This document shows positions 38,234-45,110 of a stretch of DNA of 64,000 nucleotides, piece after piece. Under the pieces are notes generated by a model. It saw nothing but the letters and a program-made list of their open reading frames with translations. It made no database searches and was not told the DNA's origin. Origin of the DNA: Pedobacter ghigonis (GTDB lineage Bacteria; Bacteroidota; Bacteroidia; Sphingobacteriales; Sphingobacteriaceae); the NCBI RefSeq assembly GCF_903166585.1, contig NZ_CAESCM010000006.1, positions 1-64,000 on the forward strand, read 5' to 3'. Numbering within the stretch: position 1 is the stretch's first letter; every line of letters starts with the position of its first letter. The translations under genes and the position numbers were made by a program.

Positions 38234-39583
38234 ATGAAAAAAATATTTTATTTATTATGCTTGGCTTTGTTGGTTCTGGCAGGATGTAAAAAATCTGATG
38301 TTGAATCTAACTTTGAAAAAAGCCCTGAAGAAAGAATGGCAGATGCCATTGCTTTAGTGAATAATACACTAACATCGGCGCCAAATGGCTGGATAGCAAC
38401 GCTGCCTACCTCTGCAGGAGGCGGTTACGGCTTCTATATGAATTTTAATGCCAGCCAAAAAGTAACTATGTATAGTGACATTTCAGATGCAGGTGCCTCA
38501 ACGGGTGCTGAATCTACTTATAGGGTTACTACCGGCAGTGGAGCAATGCTTGCTTTTGATACCTACAACTTTATCTCAATGCTTCAAGATCCAAAAGCGT
38601 CGGTACTTGGCGGTGTGCAGGGAAGCGGATTTTCATCGGATGTAGAATTTACCTACGTGCGCTCAACTGCAGATAGTTTAATTATGGTTGGTCGCCAGTT
38701 TCGTCAACCATTGTTAATGGTTAAAGCTACCGCAGCCCAAAAAGCAGCGTTTCTTGCTGGTGAATATAAAACAGCAATCGATAAGTTTAAATCATTTTTC
38801 TCTACTATAAAATACCCTTATATCGAAATCGTTTCTGGTAGTGCTACATTAAAAGCTGGCATTGCAGTTAATGTTACTAATAATATGACTGCAGGAAAAA
38901 GAGTGAGTTTTACAGGTGTACTTGAAGATAATAAGACTGTTTTAGGAGGTAATTCTAAATTTGCATTCACATTAGCAGGAGCAGATTTATTAGGTAGCGG
39001 ATTGGTGTATAACGGGATAAAGTTTGTTAGGTTCGCATGGAAAGATGCAACAACTCTGGCTGTATATGATTCAGCTGGCAAAGAATATATCGTAAAAAGT
39101 AGCCCAACTCCGCTTACTCCGCTATATTTATTAGTTGGTGCTGGCTACACGTTGGTTACAGTTCCTAATGCAACAACCTATGCAGGGTGGGGAGCTGATT
39201 ATGTTACCAGAAGAGCTACCGCTGCTGCGGCAATGCTTAATGGTGGATATGCATTGAGATTAGAGCAAATGGCATATACTTTTAACAATACTACTAAGAA
39301 GTTAACTTTAAAAGTAAATATGCCTCAAAATGCCACTCAATATGTAGGTACAATAAACTATACTTATACAAGAACAGATGATGGTATATTTAAGTTTACT
39401 TATGTAGATGCTGATGGAAACGGGGCAATTATTGTTCCTTTCATGGCTGCATTGCTTGGTCAAAGATTAAATGTAGATACTTTTACTGTTGACTATCTCA
39501 CAGATCCTGTAACAGGTGGTTTATTTGCGCAATTTAAAAGTATTCAAAATCCAACTTTTACATTTTCTGGAGTTTTACAATAA
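38234..39583 (+). CDS. DUF4302 domain lipoprotein, second locus
   Basis: The 449-residue lipoprotein (lipobox LAGC, Cys18) is the DUF4302 member of the second locus. It shares with the first copy the pattern APNGWIATLPTSAGGGYGFY, LAFDTYNFISMLQDPKASVL and a STADSLIMVG strand. Repeated short beta-strand patterns suggest an all-beta fold. No catalytic motif is visible and the function is unknown. Two terminators follow it. Confidence 0.8.
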   Translation: MKKIFYLLCLALLVLAGCKKSDVESNFEKSPEERMADAIALVNNTLTSAPNGWIATLPTSAGGGYGFYMNFNASQKVTMYSDISDAGASTGAESTYRVTTGSGAMLAFDTYNFISMLQDPKASVLGGVQGSGFSSDVEFTYVRSTADSLIMVGRQFRQPLLMVKATAAQKAAFLAGEYKTAIDKFKSFFSTIKYPYIEIVSGSATLKAGIAVNVTNNMTAGKRVSFTGVLEDNKTVLGGNSKFAFTLAGADLLGSGLVYNGIKFVRFAWKDATTLAVYDSAGKEYIVKSSPTPLTPLYLLVGAGYTLVTVPNATTYAGWGADYVTRRATAAAAMLNGGYALRLEQMAYTFNNTTKKLTLKVNMPQNATQYVGTINYTYTRTDDGIFKFTYVDADGNGAIIVPFMAALLGQRLNVDTFTVDYLTDPVTGGLFAQFKSIQNPTFTFSGVLQ

Positions 39584-39603
39584 ATTTAAGGATTAACGCC
39601 TCC

Positions 39604-39632
39604 AAAGCCTCCGAGATTTTCGGAGGCTTTTC
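39604..39632 (+). terminator. rho-independent terminator ending the second uptake locus
   Basis: AAAGCCTCCGA (39604-39614) and TCGGAGGCTTT (39620-39630) form a perfect 11-bp stem with a short loop, followed by TTTT. It is symmetrical enough to act in both directions. Confidence 0.88.
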
Positions 39633-39700
39633 ATAATGTATTATTTTTTGTATCGTGGCAACTCCTATTAAAATCTAAAGTTTAATCTTTCTCTCCCGTA

Positions 39701-39730
39701 GCCCTTGCCCTAAAAAGCAAGGGCTTTTTT
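39701..39730 (+). terminator. second terminator hairpin
   Basis: GCCCTTGC (39701-39708) and GCAAGGGC (39717-39724) form an 8-bp perfect stem with an 8-base loop, followed by TTTTTT. No gene lies between it and the previous terminator, so the pair doubly insulates the uptake locus from the next operon. Confidence 0.85.
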
Positions 39731-39767
39731 ATGACATAATTTTTAAACCCCTCCAGCCGTTTATGCT

Positions 39768-39775
39768 TATATTTG
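39768..39775 (+). promoter_or_regulatory. -7 box (TATATTTG) directly before the CxxC protein gene
   Basis: TATATTTG fits TAnnTTTG and ends only 6 bases before the ATG at 39782. Initiation at the usual distance would fall on or next to the start codon, predicting a leaderless or nearly leaderless transcript. Confidence 0.4.
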
Positions 39776-39781
39776 TACCAC

Positions 39782-40054
39782 ATGAAAAAGAAAGTAATTT
39801 TTATCCTGTTTGTATTGGTGCTCGCATTTGCAACAAGCCAGCATGTTAATGCGCAGTGCTCTATGTGTACCATTAATGCCGAGCAGGGCGTTAAAAACGG
39901 TAATACACAAACGGCGGGTTTAAATACCGGGGTTTTATATCTTTTATCTATTCCATACTTAATGGCTGTAATTGTTGGGGTAATCTGGTATAAAAAATAC
40001 CGTAAAAAAAATATCCACCTCAATATGAAAAGAGAACCTTTTAATTTAAATTAA
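39782..40054 (+). CDS. small exported CxxC membrane protein of unknown function
   Basis: The 90-residue product begins with a signal peptide (MKKKVIFILFVLVLAFATS, cleavage near NAQ at 25), followed at once by CSMC (26-29), a short exported loop (TINAEQGVKNGNTQTAG), one membrane helix (about 51-70), and a basic tail (YKKYRKKN). The CSMC pair facing the periplasm could bind metal or be redox active; this is inference. The frame is open from 39773, but the 39782 ATG starts the signal peptide. It is followed by the DUF983 gene after 4 bases, so the two are probably one operon. Confidence 0.72.
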   Translation: MKKKVIFILFVLVLAFATSQHVNAQCSMCTINAEQGVKNGNTQTAGLNTGVLYLLSIPYLMAVIVGVIWYKKYRKKNIHLNMKREPFNLN

Positions 40055-40058
40055 AAGT

Positions 40059-40454
40059 ATGTCGGGCACTACATCGAAACTTTACGCCATTGTACACTGC
40101 AAGTGCCCACACTGCCGTAGAGGAGATATTTTTACCGGCAGCATGTACGGCTGGAATATACAGCATACCAAAGAAATTTGCGGGCACTGCGCGCAGCGTA
40201 TAGAAATAGAACCCGGTTATTTTTATGCCGCTATGTACGTAAGCTACGCCATGAATGTGATAGAAATGCTGGTGGCCAGCTTTATTACCTATTTAATTTT
40301 CGGACCACTTACCGATAGTACTTTCTGGCATTACCTCATCGTAATTTTTACAGGCTGTTTTATCCTGTATCCCTTTAATTACCGATATTCGAGGATCATT
40401 TTACTTCACGTTTTATCGCCAAATATTAAGTACAAGCCCTATTACGATAAGTAA
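40059..40454 (+). CDS. DUF983 family membrane protein with zinc-ribbon N-terminus
   Basis: The 131-residue protein of the DUF983 family has an N-terminal treble of cysteine pairs (CKCPHCRRGDIF and CGHCAQRIEIEPGYFYAAMY), a pattern suggesting a zinc ribbon, and two membrane helices (about 66-86 and 91-112). The function of the family is unknown. It is four bases behind the CxxC protein gene. Its stop lies just before a GTTAAC-type inverted repeat. Confidence 0.85.
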   Translation: MSGTTSKLYAIVHCKCPHCRRGDIFTGSMYGWNIQHTKEICGHCAQRIEIEPGYFYAAMYVSYAMNVIEMLVASFITYLIFGPLTDSTFWHYLIVIFTGCFILYPFNYRYSRIILLHVLSPNIKYKPYYDK

Positions 40455-40456
40455 TT

Positions 40457-40583
40457 AGGTTAACTGTTTAATTGTATAAACTGGTTAATTGTTGGTTTGG
40501 CACTTAGCGATAAGCGTTTGGCGCCGATTAAACAATGCGCATTTAGAAACGATTAACCAATTAACCGCTTAACCAGTTAACCT
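40457..40583. repeat. GTTAAC-type palindromic intergenic repeat, copy 1
   Basis: Perfect 10-base inverted ends AGGTTAACTG (40457-40466) and CAGTTAACCT (40574-40583) bound a 127-base element. Inside are further complementary words (CTGGTTAATTG near 40480 against ACCAATTAACC near 40558), so the whole could fold into a long imperfect hairpin. It fills almost the whole gap between the DUF983 and DUF2461 genes. Confidence 0.6.
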
Positions 40584-40591
40584 CAAGATAT

Positions 40592-41251
40592 ATGCTTAAA
40601 AAAGAAACCTTAAACTTTATAAAAGATGTTGCGGAAAATAATAACCGCGAATGGTTTGCAATTAATAAAGAAGTTTATGAAGAAGCCAAAAGTGATGTTT
40701 TAAAACTTGTAAGTGCCATTATTCCCGAACTGGCTAAAATAGATCCGATACTTTCGGCAGAGGCCGACCCCAAAAAATGCCTGTTACGTATTTACCGCGA
40801 TGTGCGTTTCAGCAAAAATAAAGATCCCTATAAAAATAATTACGGCATGTGGTTTTCTACCAAAAAAGGAGGGAACGAGCCCGGCTATTATCTGCACATT
40901 CAACCCGGAAAAAGCTTTATTGCCGGAGGTTACTGGATGCCCGATGTACCACACCTAAAACTGATCAGGCAGGAAATAGATTACAATGCCGAAGACTTTA
41001 AAGCAATTATTAACGCAAAGGAGTTTAAGAAAAATTTTAAGCTGGGGGTCGATAATGCATTGAAAAATGCACCTAAGGGATATGATCCGGCTGATCCGAA
41101 CATCGAACTCCTGAAATTAAAAAGCTTTGAAGCAACGATGAAAATCGATGATGAAGAATTTTTTAAACCTAACCTCGTTAATAAGTTGATAAGTTCTTTT
41201 AAAACGGTACAACCTTTAGTTGCATTTTTACGGAACGCCATAGATGGTTAA
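40592..41251 (+). CDS. DUF2461 family protein
   Basis: The 219-residue cytosolic protein matches DUF2461 (TIGR02453 family), a group common in bacteria and fungi without assigned activity. Typical segments are NNREWFAINKEVYEEAK near the start, the central LLRIYRDVRFSKNKDPYKNN, and YYLHIQPGKSFIAGGYWMP. No signal peptide or helix is present. Its stop codon (TAA at 41249-41251) lies inside the first arm of the second GTTAAC repeat, which suggests the repeat inserted at or formed the end of the gene. Confidence 0.88.
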   Translation: MLKKETLNFIKDVAENNNREWFAINKEVYEEAKSDVLKLVSAIIPELAKIDPILSAEADPKKCLLRIYRDVRFSKNKDPYKNNYGMWFSTKKGGNEPGYYLHIQPGKSFIAGGYWMPDVPHLKLIRQEIDYNAEDFKAIINAKEFKKNFKLGVDNALKNAPKGYDPADPNIELLKLKSFEATMKIDDEEFFKPNLVNKLISSFKTVQPLVAFLRNAIDG

Positions 41252-41316
41252 CTGTATAAACAGCATAAATTGGTTAACTGCCACGATTAAACAGTTAACC
41301 GATTAACCAATTAACC
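41246..41316. repeat. GTTAAC-type palindromic intergenic repeat, copy 2
   Basis: GGTTAACTG (41246-41254) faces CAGTTAACC (41292-41300), with further ATTGGTTAAC / ATTAACCAATTAACC words inside and beyond. It is the same family as copy 1 and as the partial units at 1369-1385, and occupies the gap between the DUF2461 and OmpA-lipoprotein genes. Confidence 0.55.
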
Positions 41317-41330
41317 CCAAAATTAAAACA

Positions 41331-42170
41331 ATGAAAAACACCTTTCTTGCATTTGCCTTTCTCCTCGTTATTTCTTCGCTAACTTCCTGTGTTGTATTAT
41401 CGCCTAAAAAGTATAAAGCTTTATTGGGTACAAAAGATTCACTCTATACTGCCTTTAACGAAGGTTTGATTAAAATCGAAAACCTCGAAAAAGAAGTAAA
41501 CCGTTTAAAAAAGGATACCACTTTAATGGCCGAAGAACTCCGCGATTTACAGCGCAATTACAATACAGTTGATGCCAATTATAAAAAACTAAAAAGTAAT
41601 TCATCTTCAGAAATCACCAAACTATCCGGCGATTTAGCTGCACGAGAAAAACGCTTAAAGGAAGTAGAAGAAGTATTGCGCAAGCGTGATGAAGCAACCA
41701 ATGCACTTAAAGAAAAGCTGCAGCAAGCATTACTTGGCTTTACCAAAAGTGGCTTAACCGTAGAAATTAAAAACGGGAAGGTATATGTATCGTTAACCGA
41801 TAAACTCTTGTTCCCTTCCGGAAGTATCATAATTGATGAAAAAGGTAAACAGGCGCTTACACAGCTGGCAAATGTACTAAAACAACAACCCGAAATCAAT
41901 ATTGCTGTAGAAGGCCATACCGATAACCAAAAAATAAATAACCTCGGACAAATTAAGGATAACTGGGATTTAAGCGTACTAAGAGCTACCTCAGTTGTAC
42001 GTTATCTGACTGAAATTGGAAAGGTAGAAAGTGTAAGGATGACTGCTACAGGTAAAGGGGAATTCCAACCATTGGGTACAAATGCTAATGCGGATGGAAG
42101 AAGTAAAAACAGAAGGATCGAGATTGTACTTTCACCAAAACTGGATGAACTCTATAACCTGATCAAATAG
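41331..42170 (+). CDS. OmpA-family lipoprotein with coiled coil
   Basis: The 279-residue lipoprotein (lipobox LTSC, Cys20) has a long charged coiled-coil region (about 35-135) and a C-terminal OmpA/MotB peptidoglycan-binding domain (about 145-272), with the family motifs EGHTDNQKINN (197-207) and the closing GRSKNRRIEIVLSP. It probably tethers the outer membrane to peptidoglycan. It stands alone, with a terminator hairpin 76 bases downstream that sits against the converging NACHT gene. Confidence 0.88.
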   Translation: MKNTFLAFAFLLVISSLTSCVVLSPKKYKALLGTKDSLYTAFNEGLIKIENLEKEVNRLKKDTTLMAEELRDLQRNYNTVDANYKKLKSNSSSEITKLSGDLAAREKRLKEVEEVLRKRDEATNALKEKLQQALLGFTKSGLTVEIKNGKVYVSLTDKLLFPSGSIIIDEKGKQALTQLANVLKQQPEINIAVEGHTDNQKINNLGQIKDNWDLSVLRATSVVRYLTEIGKVESVRMTATGKGEFQPLGTNANADGRSKNRRIEIVLSPKLDELYNLIK

Positions 42171-42246
42171 TAATAACAGTTAGCAGTTTAAAATTGGCAA
42201 TTTGCAGTACTAATGAACAATTGACCATTGAACGAATGAACGAAAT

Positions 42247-42277
42247 AAAGTCTTGCAATAACTGCAGGACTTTTTTT
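42247..42277 (+). terminator. terminator between convergent genes
   Basis: AAAGTCTTGCA (42247-42257) and TGCAGGACTTT (42263-42273) pair with one G-T wobble around a 5-base loop, followed by TTTT. It serves the OmpA-family gene and touches the last codon of the minus-strand ATPase gene. Confidence 0.8.
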
Positions 42278-44867
42278 ATAGATTTTGGTGGCGTCGGTAC
42301 GATTTTAAGATCTTAAAGGTATGCTCAAATTCGCTGCCGCTCAGGTTGGCATAATCAGGCATGGAGAGCTTGTGCACGGTTAAGAAATTAAGCAGTTCTT
42401 TAATTACGTTCGATACCTCTTCAGAATCTTCAGTGTGTTTCAAGGTATCGATCTTGTTGAGCAGGAGCGAAATCTCGAACATTTTAAAATCATTTTTGCT
42501 GGTTAATTCAAGGCCAATGTTGGCTTCAACCAATGCCTGCTCGTAGTTGTGTGTGGCGCTGTAAAAATTAGCCTTAAAAACACTAAAACTTGCCAGTATA
42601 AAATTGGTATAATAGGTATAATCGCTGCTAATAATCTTATCAACAAACTGGATAATGCGCTGTGCCTTTTTAAAGTAATTGAGCTTAATATAAGTTTGCC
42701 CCAGGTGAATAAGCAAAAATGGCGAAAACACCGAGTGGCGCACATAAAAAAGGTTCGGATACTTGCTTAGGATGGCCATAATGAAACGGTGGCATTCGGC
42801 GTAACTCTTTTGTGAGAACAGGGAGATCAAAACCATCCGGTAGCACAAAATCTCTGCAGAAGTCATCTCTTCGTTTTTACGCGGCGTGCTGCGGTCTATA
42901 TCCTGGCAAAGCCTGATAATTTTATCTTCAAGGGTTTTACTGTCGCTGGGCTTGTTAACCAGGTTGTTGTAGAAGTAAAGAATTAAATCGTACGGATTGA
43001 TTGGAAAAAGTTCATTTAACCGCTTGTAATTTCTTTTAAGCGATTGCATGGTATTGGCCAGGGCATTTTTATCTACATCGATGAGGTTAACGTTGCATTC
43101 TATCACATGCAGCATAATCTGGATATCCTCATTGAGTACATTTTCAGAAATGGTTTTCACTGTTTCCTTATACAGGCTGCTCATGGTCCTTCCGGTAGCC
43201 ATAATATCGATAAAATCCATTCCAATACTTAACTTGTTAAAGTTAGAATTGGCTTTGCCCAGCTCGAATTTCGAAACGTAGCAGATAAAATCGAAAGCAT
43301 TGTTTTTTTCGGTATTGCTAAATGGTAGCCTAAAAATATTTTTGAGCGCAGCAATTTCGTTTCTGTTCACGCAAAAGCGGATAGACCAGTTTAAAATGTG
43401 GCACCTGAGGCTGCTCTGTACTGCGAAGTTGTTTAAAATGTATTCAAAAAATGATTTATCTGGCTTGTAGGCAAATTTATCTGTTATCTGTATAAACAGG
43501 AAGTAAGTATAAATATCGTCGTTCAAGAAACGTACAATTTCTGTCGGAATGGCGGTACTTAATCGTTTTTCTTCTATTATAATTCCCGCTTGTAAAAGCT
43601 CTTCGTAAGCATCTGGATAGCAGTTGATGTAACTCAGTATTTTTTCTTTCGATACCCTTAGTTTTTTGCTCCCTTCCGAAATGGAATCACTTATTTTCTT
43701 AAGCAGGAATATTTTTTCGGTACTTTTTTTAGCCAGAAATACCCGCCTTTCCAGAAAATAATTAATCAGCTCATAACACAGCAGGGGGTTATTCAGCTCG
43801 AGATGGTGGTTTTCATCTTTAAGCTTAAAATAAACCTGTAACCAAAAAGGGGTTTTAAACTGGGTTAAAAGGGGAGGGCTAACATCAGCTTTGTTAATGG
43901 CTTTATTCTCGATGTTGCTAAGGGCGTAGAGTACTTCTTCGGTATTGAGTGAGGGAACGTTGCTTAAGGTATCGTCATCGTAAAAGAGACCTGTGTACCA
44001 CAATTTGGTTAACGATGCCGATCCGTAAATGGCGGGCTGGAGGTTAATCCAGCTATTCGTTCGCAGTGCAAAAACAAGTTTCACAAAATTGTTTTCCTCA
44101 ATGCTGTATAAGAAATCGATAAAAGTTTTAAAATAATTGCTTTTGGCCAGATGCTCGTCTATACCATCAACAATAATCACAAAACGTCCTTCACGTTTAT
44201 CGGGGTTCTTTTTAAAAAAGCCTATCAGTTCGGTAAGGCTGTTAAATTTAAATTCTTTTAAAAACCATTCCTGTAAAGTACTTCCGGTTTGTATAATGGT
44301 GTTAATACTGGTCGAATTAACCATTAAAACGATATCATTTTTATAAAGGGCATTTTCTGAAAGGAAAAAATACTCAATCATATGAGTCAGTAATATCGAT
44401 TTGCCTTGACCGGGCTGCGCACTTACAGTGGTAAACTGGTAATTGTTTTTTAAGAAATAATCGAAATCGGGATAAAAGAAACTCCGGTTTGCGGTAGCAT
44501 TAAAAGGAACCCCCGAATTGTTTTTATTGGCAATTAACGATACTTCTGTAATGGCATGAGTTTTTAATTTTAAATCCTGCCAGATACTTTGTACAGAGGT
44601 TGTCTGATTTTCCTTGTCTTTACAAAACGAATCCCAATCGTTATAGCCTATATATTGTGATAAGCTGTTTAAGGTAAAAAGCGAAAATTTATGCAAAGTG
44701 TTGGCGAAGCCAAAGAAACGTTTGATCGTGGTTTCGCTTACATAATTCTTGGTTTCTTGAAATACATACTCAGAAATGATCTTACAATGGGCAGGGTCGA
44801 TATTTCTCAAACCTGATTTTATAAGGACAAACTTCCTAAGTTCAATAAGGAGATCGTTAGCATTCAT
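42276..44867 (-). CDS. NACHT-type STAND ATPase with HTH-like N-terminus
   Basis: The 863-residue cytosolic protein has three parts. Residues 1-82 look helical, with a helix-turn-helix-like core (YVSETTIKRFFGFA, then FTLNSLSQYIGYNDWDSF), a module I have met at the N-terminus of other Bacteroidota proteins. Residues about 140-420 form a NACHT-like nucleotide-binding domain: P-loop PGQGKS (152-157), Walker B FVIIVDGIDEH with DGIDE at 234-238, and a sensor-like VFALRTNSW. The rest is helical and repeat-like, with TPR-type helices near the C-terminus (LGQTYIKLNYFKKAQRIIQF). The architecture is that of a STAND switch protein, which oligomerises on ligand binding. Output could be transcriptional, or it could be a defence sensor; neither is shown. 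It is divergent from the adhesin gene, 243 bases away. Confidence 0.7.
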   Translation of the reverse strand: MNANDLLIELRKFVLIKSGLRNIDPAHCKIISEYVFQETKNYVSETTIKRFFGFANTLHKFSLFTLNSLSQYIGYNDWDSFCKDKENQTTSVQSIWQDLKLKTHAITEVSLIANKNNSGVPFNATANRSFFYPDFDYFLKNNYQFTTVSAQPGQGKSILLTHMIEYFFLSENALYKNDIVLMVNSTSINTIIQTGSTLQEWFLKEFKFNSLTELIGFFKKNPDKREGRFVIIVDGIDEHLAKSNYFKTFIDFLYSIEENNFVKLVFALRTNSWINLQPAIYGSASLTKLWYTGLFYDDDTLSNVPSLNTEEVLYALSNIENKAINKADVSPPLLTQFKTPFWLQVYFKLKDENHHLELNNPLLCYELINYFLERRVFLAKKSTEKIFLLKKISDSISEGSKKLRVSKEKILSYINCYPDAYEELLQAGIIIEEKRLSTAIPTEIVRFLNDDIYTYFLFIQITDKFAYKPDKSFFEYILNNFAVQSSLRCHILNWSIRFCVNRNEIAALKNIFRLPFSNTEKNNAFDFICYVSKFELGKANSNFNKLSIGMDFIDIMATGRTMSSLYKETVKTISENVLNEDIQIMLHVIECNVNLIDVDKNALANTMQSLKRNYKRLNELFPINPYDLILYFYNNLVNKPSDSKTLEDKIIRLCQDIDRSTPRKNEEMTSAEILCYRMVLISLFSQKSYAECHRFIMAILSKYPNLFYVRHSVFSPFLLIHLGQTYIKLNYFKKAQRIIQFVDKIISSDYTYYTNFILASFSVFKANFYSATHNYEQALVEANIGLELTSKNDFKMFEISLLLNKIDTLKHTEDSEEVSNVIKELLNFLTVHKLSMPDYANLSGSEFEHTFKILKSYRRHQNL

Positions 44868-45110
44868 GAATTAACGTATGGGGATGACTAGCGCTAATGT
44901 CATCATAATTTCACAATTGAGGAAATCTATTCATGAAGAATGCGAGCTATGAATAAAATGAATGGAAGAGATTTTCGGAAAATGAATAGCAATGGATGAA
45001 ATACCAACCTATTCAAGATTTAGATTTGTCATGATTATATAATGCACCTATAAAAACATTTACCTAACGGCAGCATTTACCCATAGTAAGTCTTCTAAAC
45101 AACGCCTGAC
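44868..45110. other. divergent intergenic region, NACHT gene / adhesin gene
   Basis: These 243 bases lie between two divergent starts. On the plus strand TAGATTTG (45021-45028) fits TAnnTTTG, 83 bases before the adhesin ATG. No matching box was found for the minus-strand gene. Short repeats of the AATGAAT/AATGGA type occur near 44930-45000. If the NACHT protein is a regulator, its binding site would most simply be here. Confidence 0.4.
45021..45028 (+). promoter_or_regulatory. candidate -7 box (TAGATTTG) for the adhesin operon
   Basis: TAGATTTG matches TAnnTTTG in the otherwise non-coding gap before the adhesin gene. No good -33 box was found at the usual spacing, so confidence is limited. 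Confidence 0.3.

Noticed and set aside
19672..39583. The duplicated uptake loci as a composite mobile element
   Set aside because: No transposase, integrase, terminal repeats or target duplications were seen; the boundaries are ordinary terminators and promoters.
39682..40023. 113-residue minus-strand frame opposite the CxxC protein gene
   Set aside because: It is the shadow of a gene with a good signal peptide, spacing and promoter on the plus strand, and it crosses a terminator hairpin.
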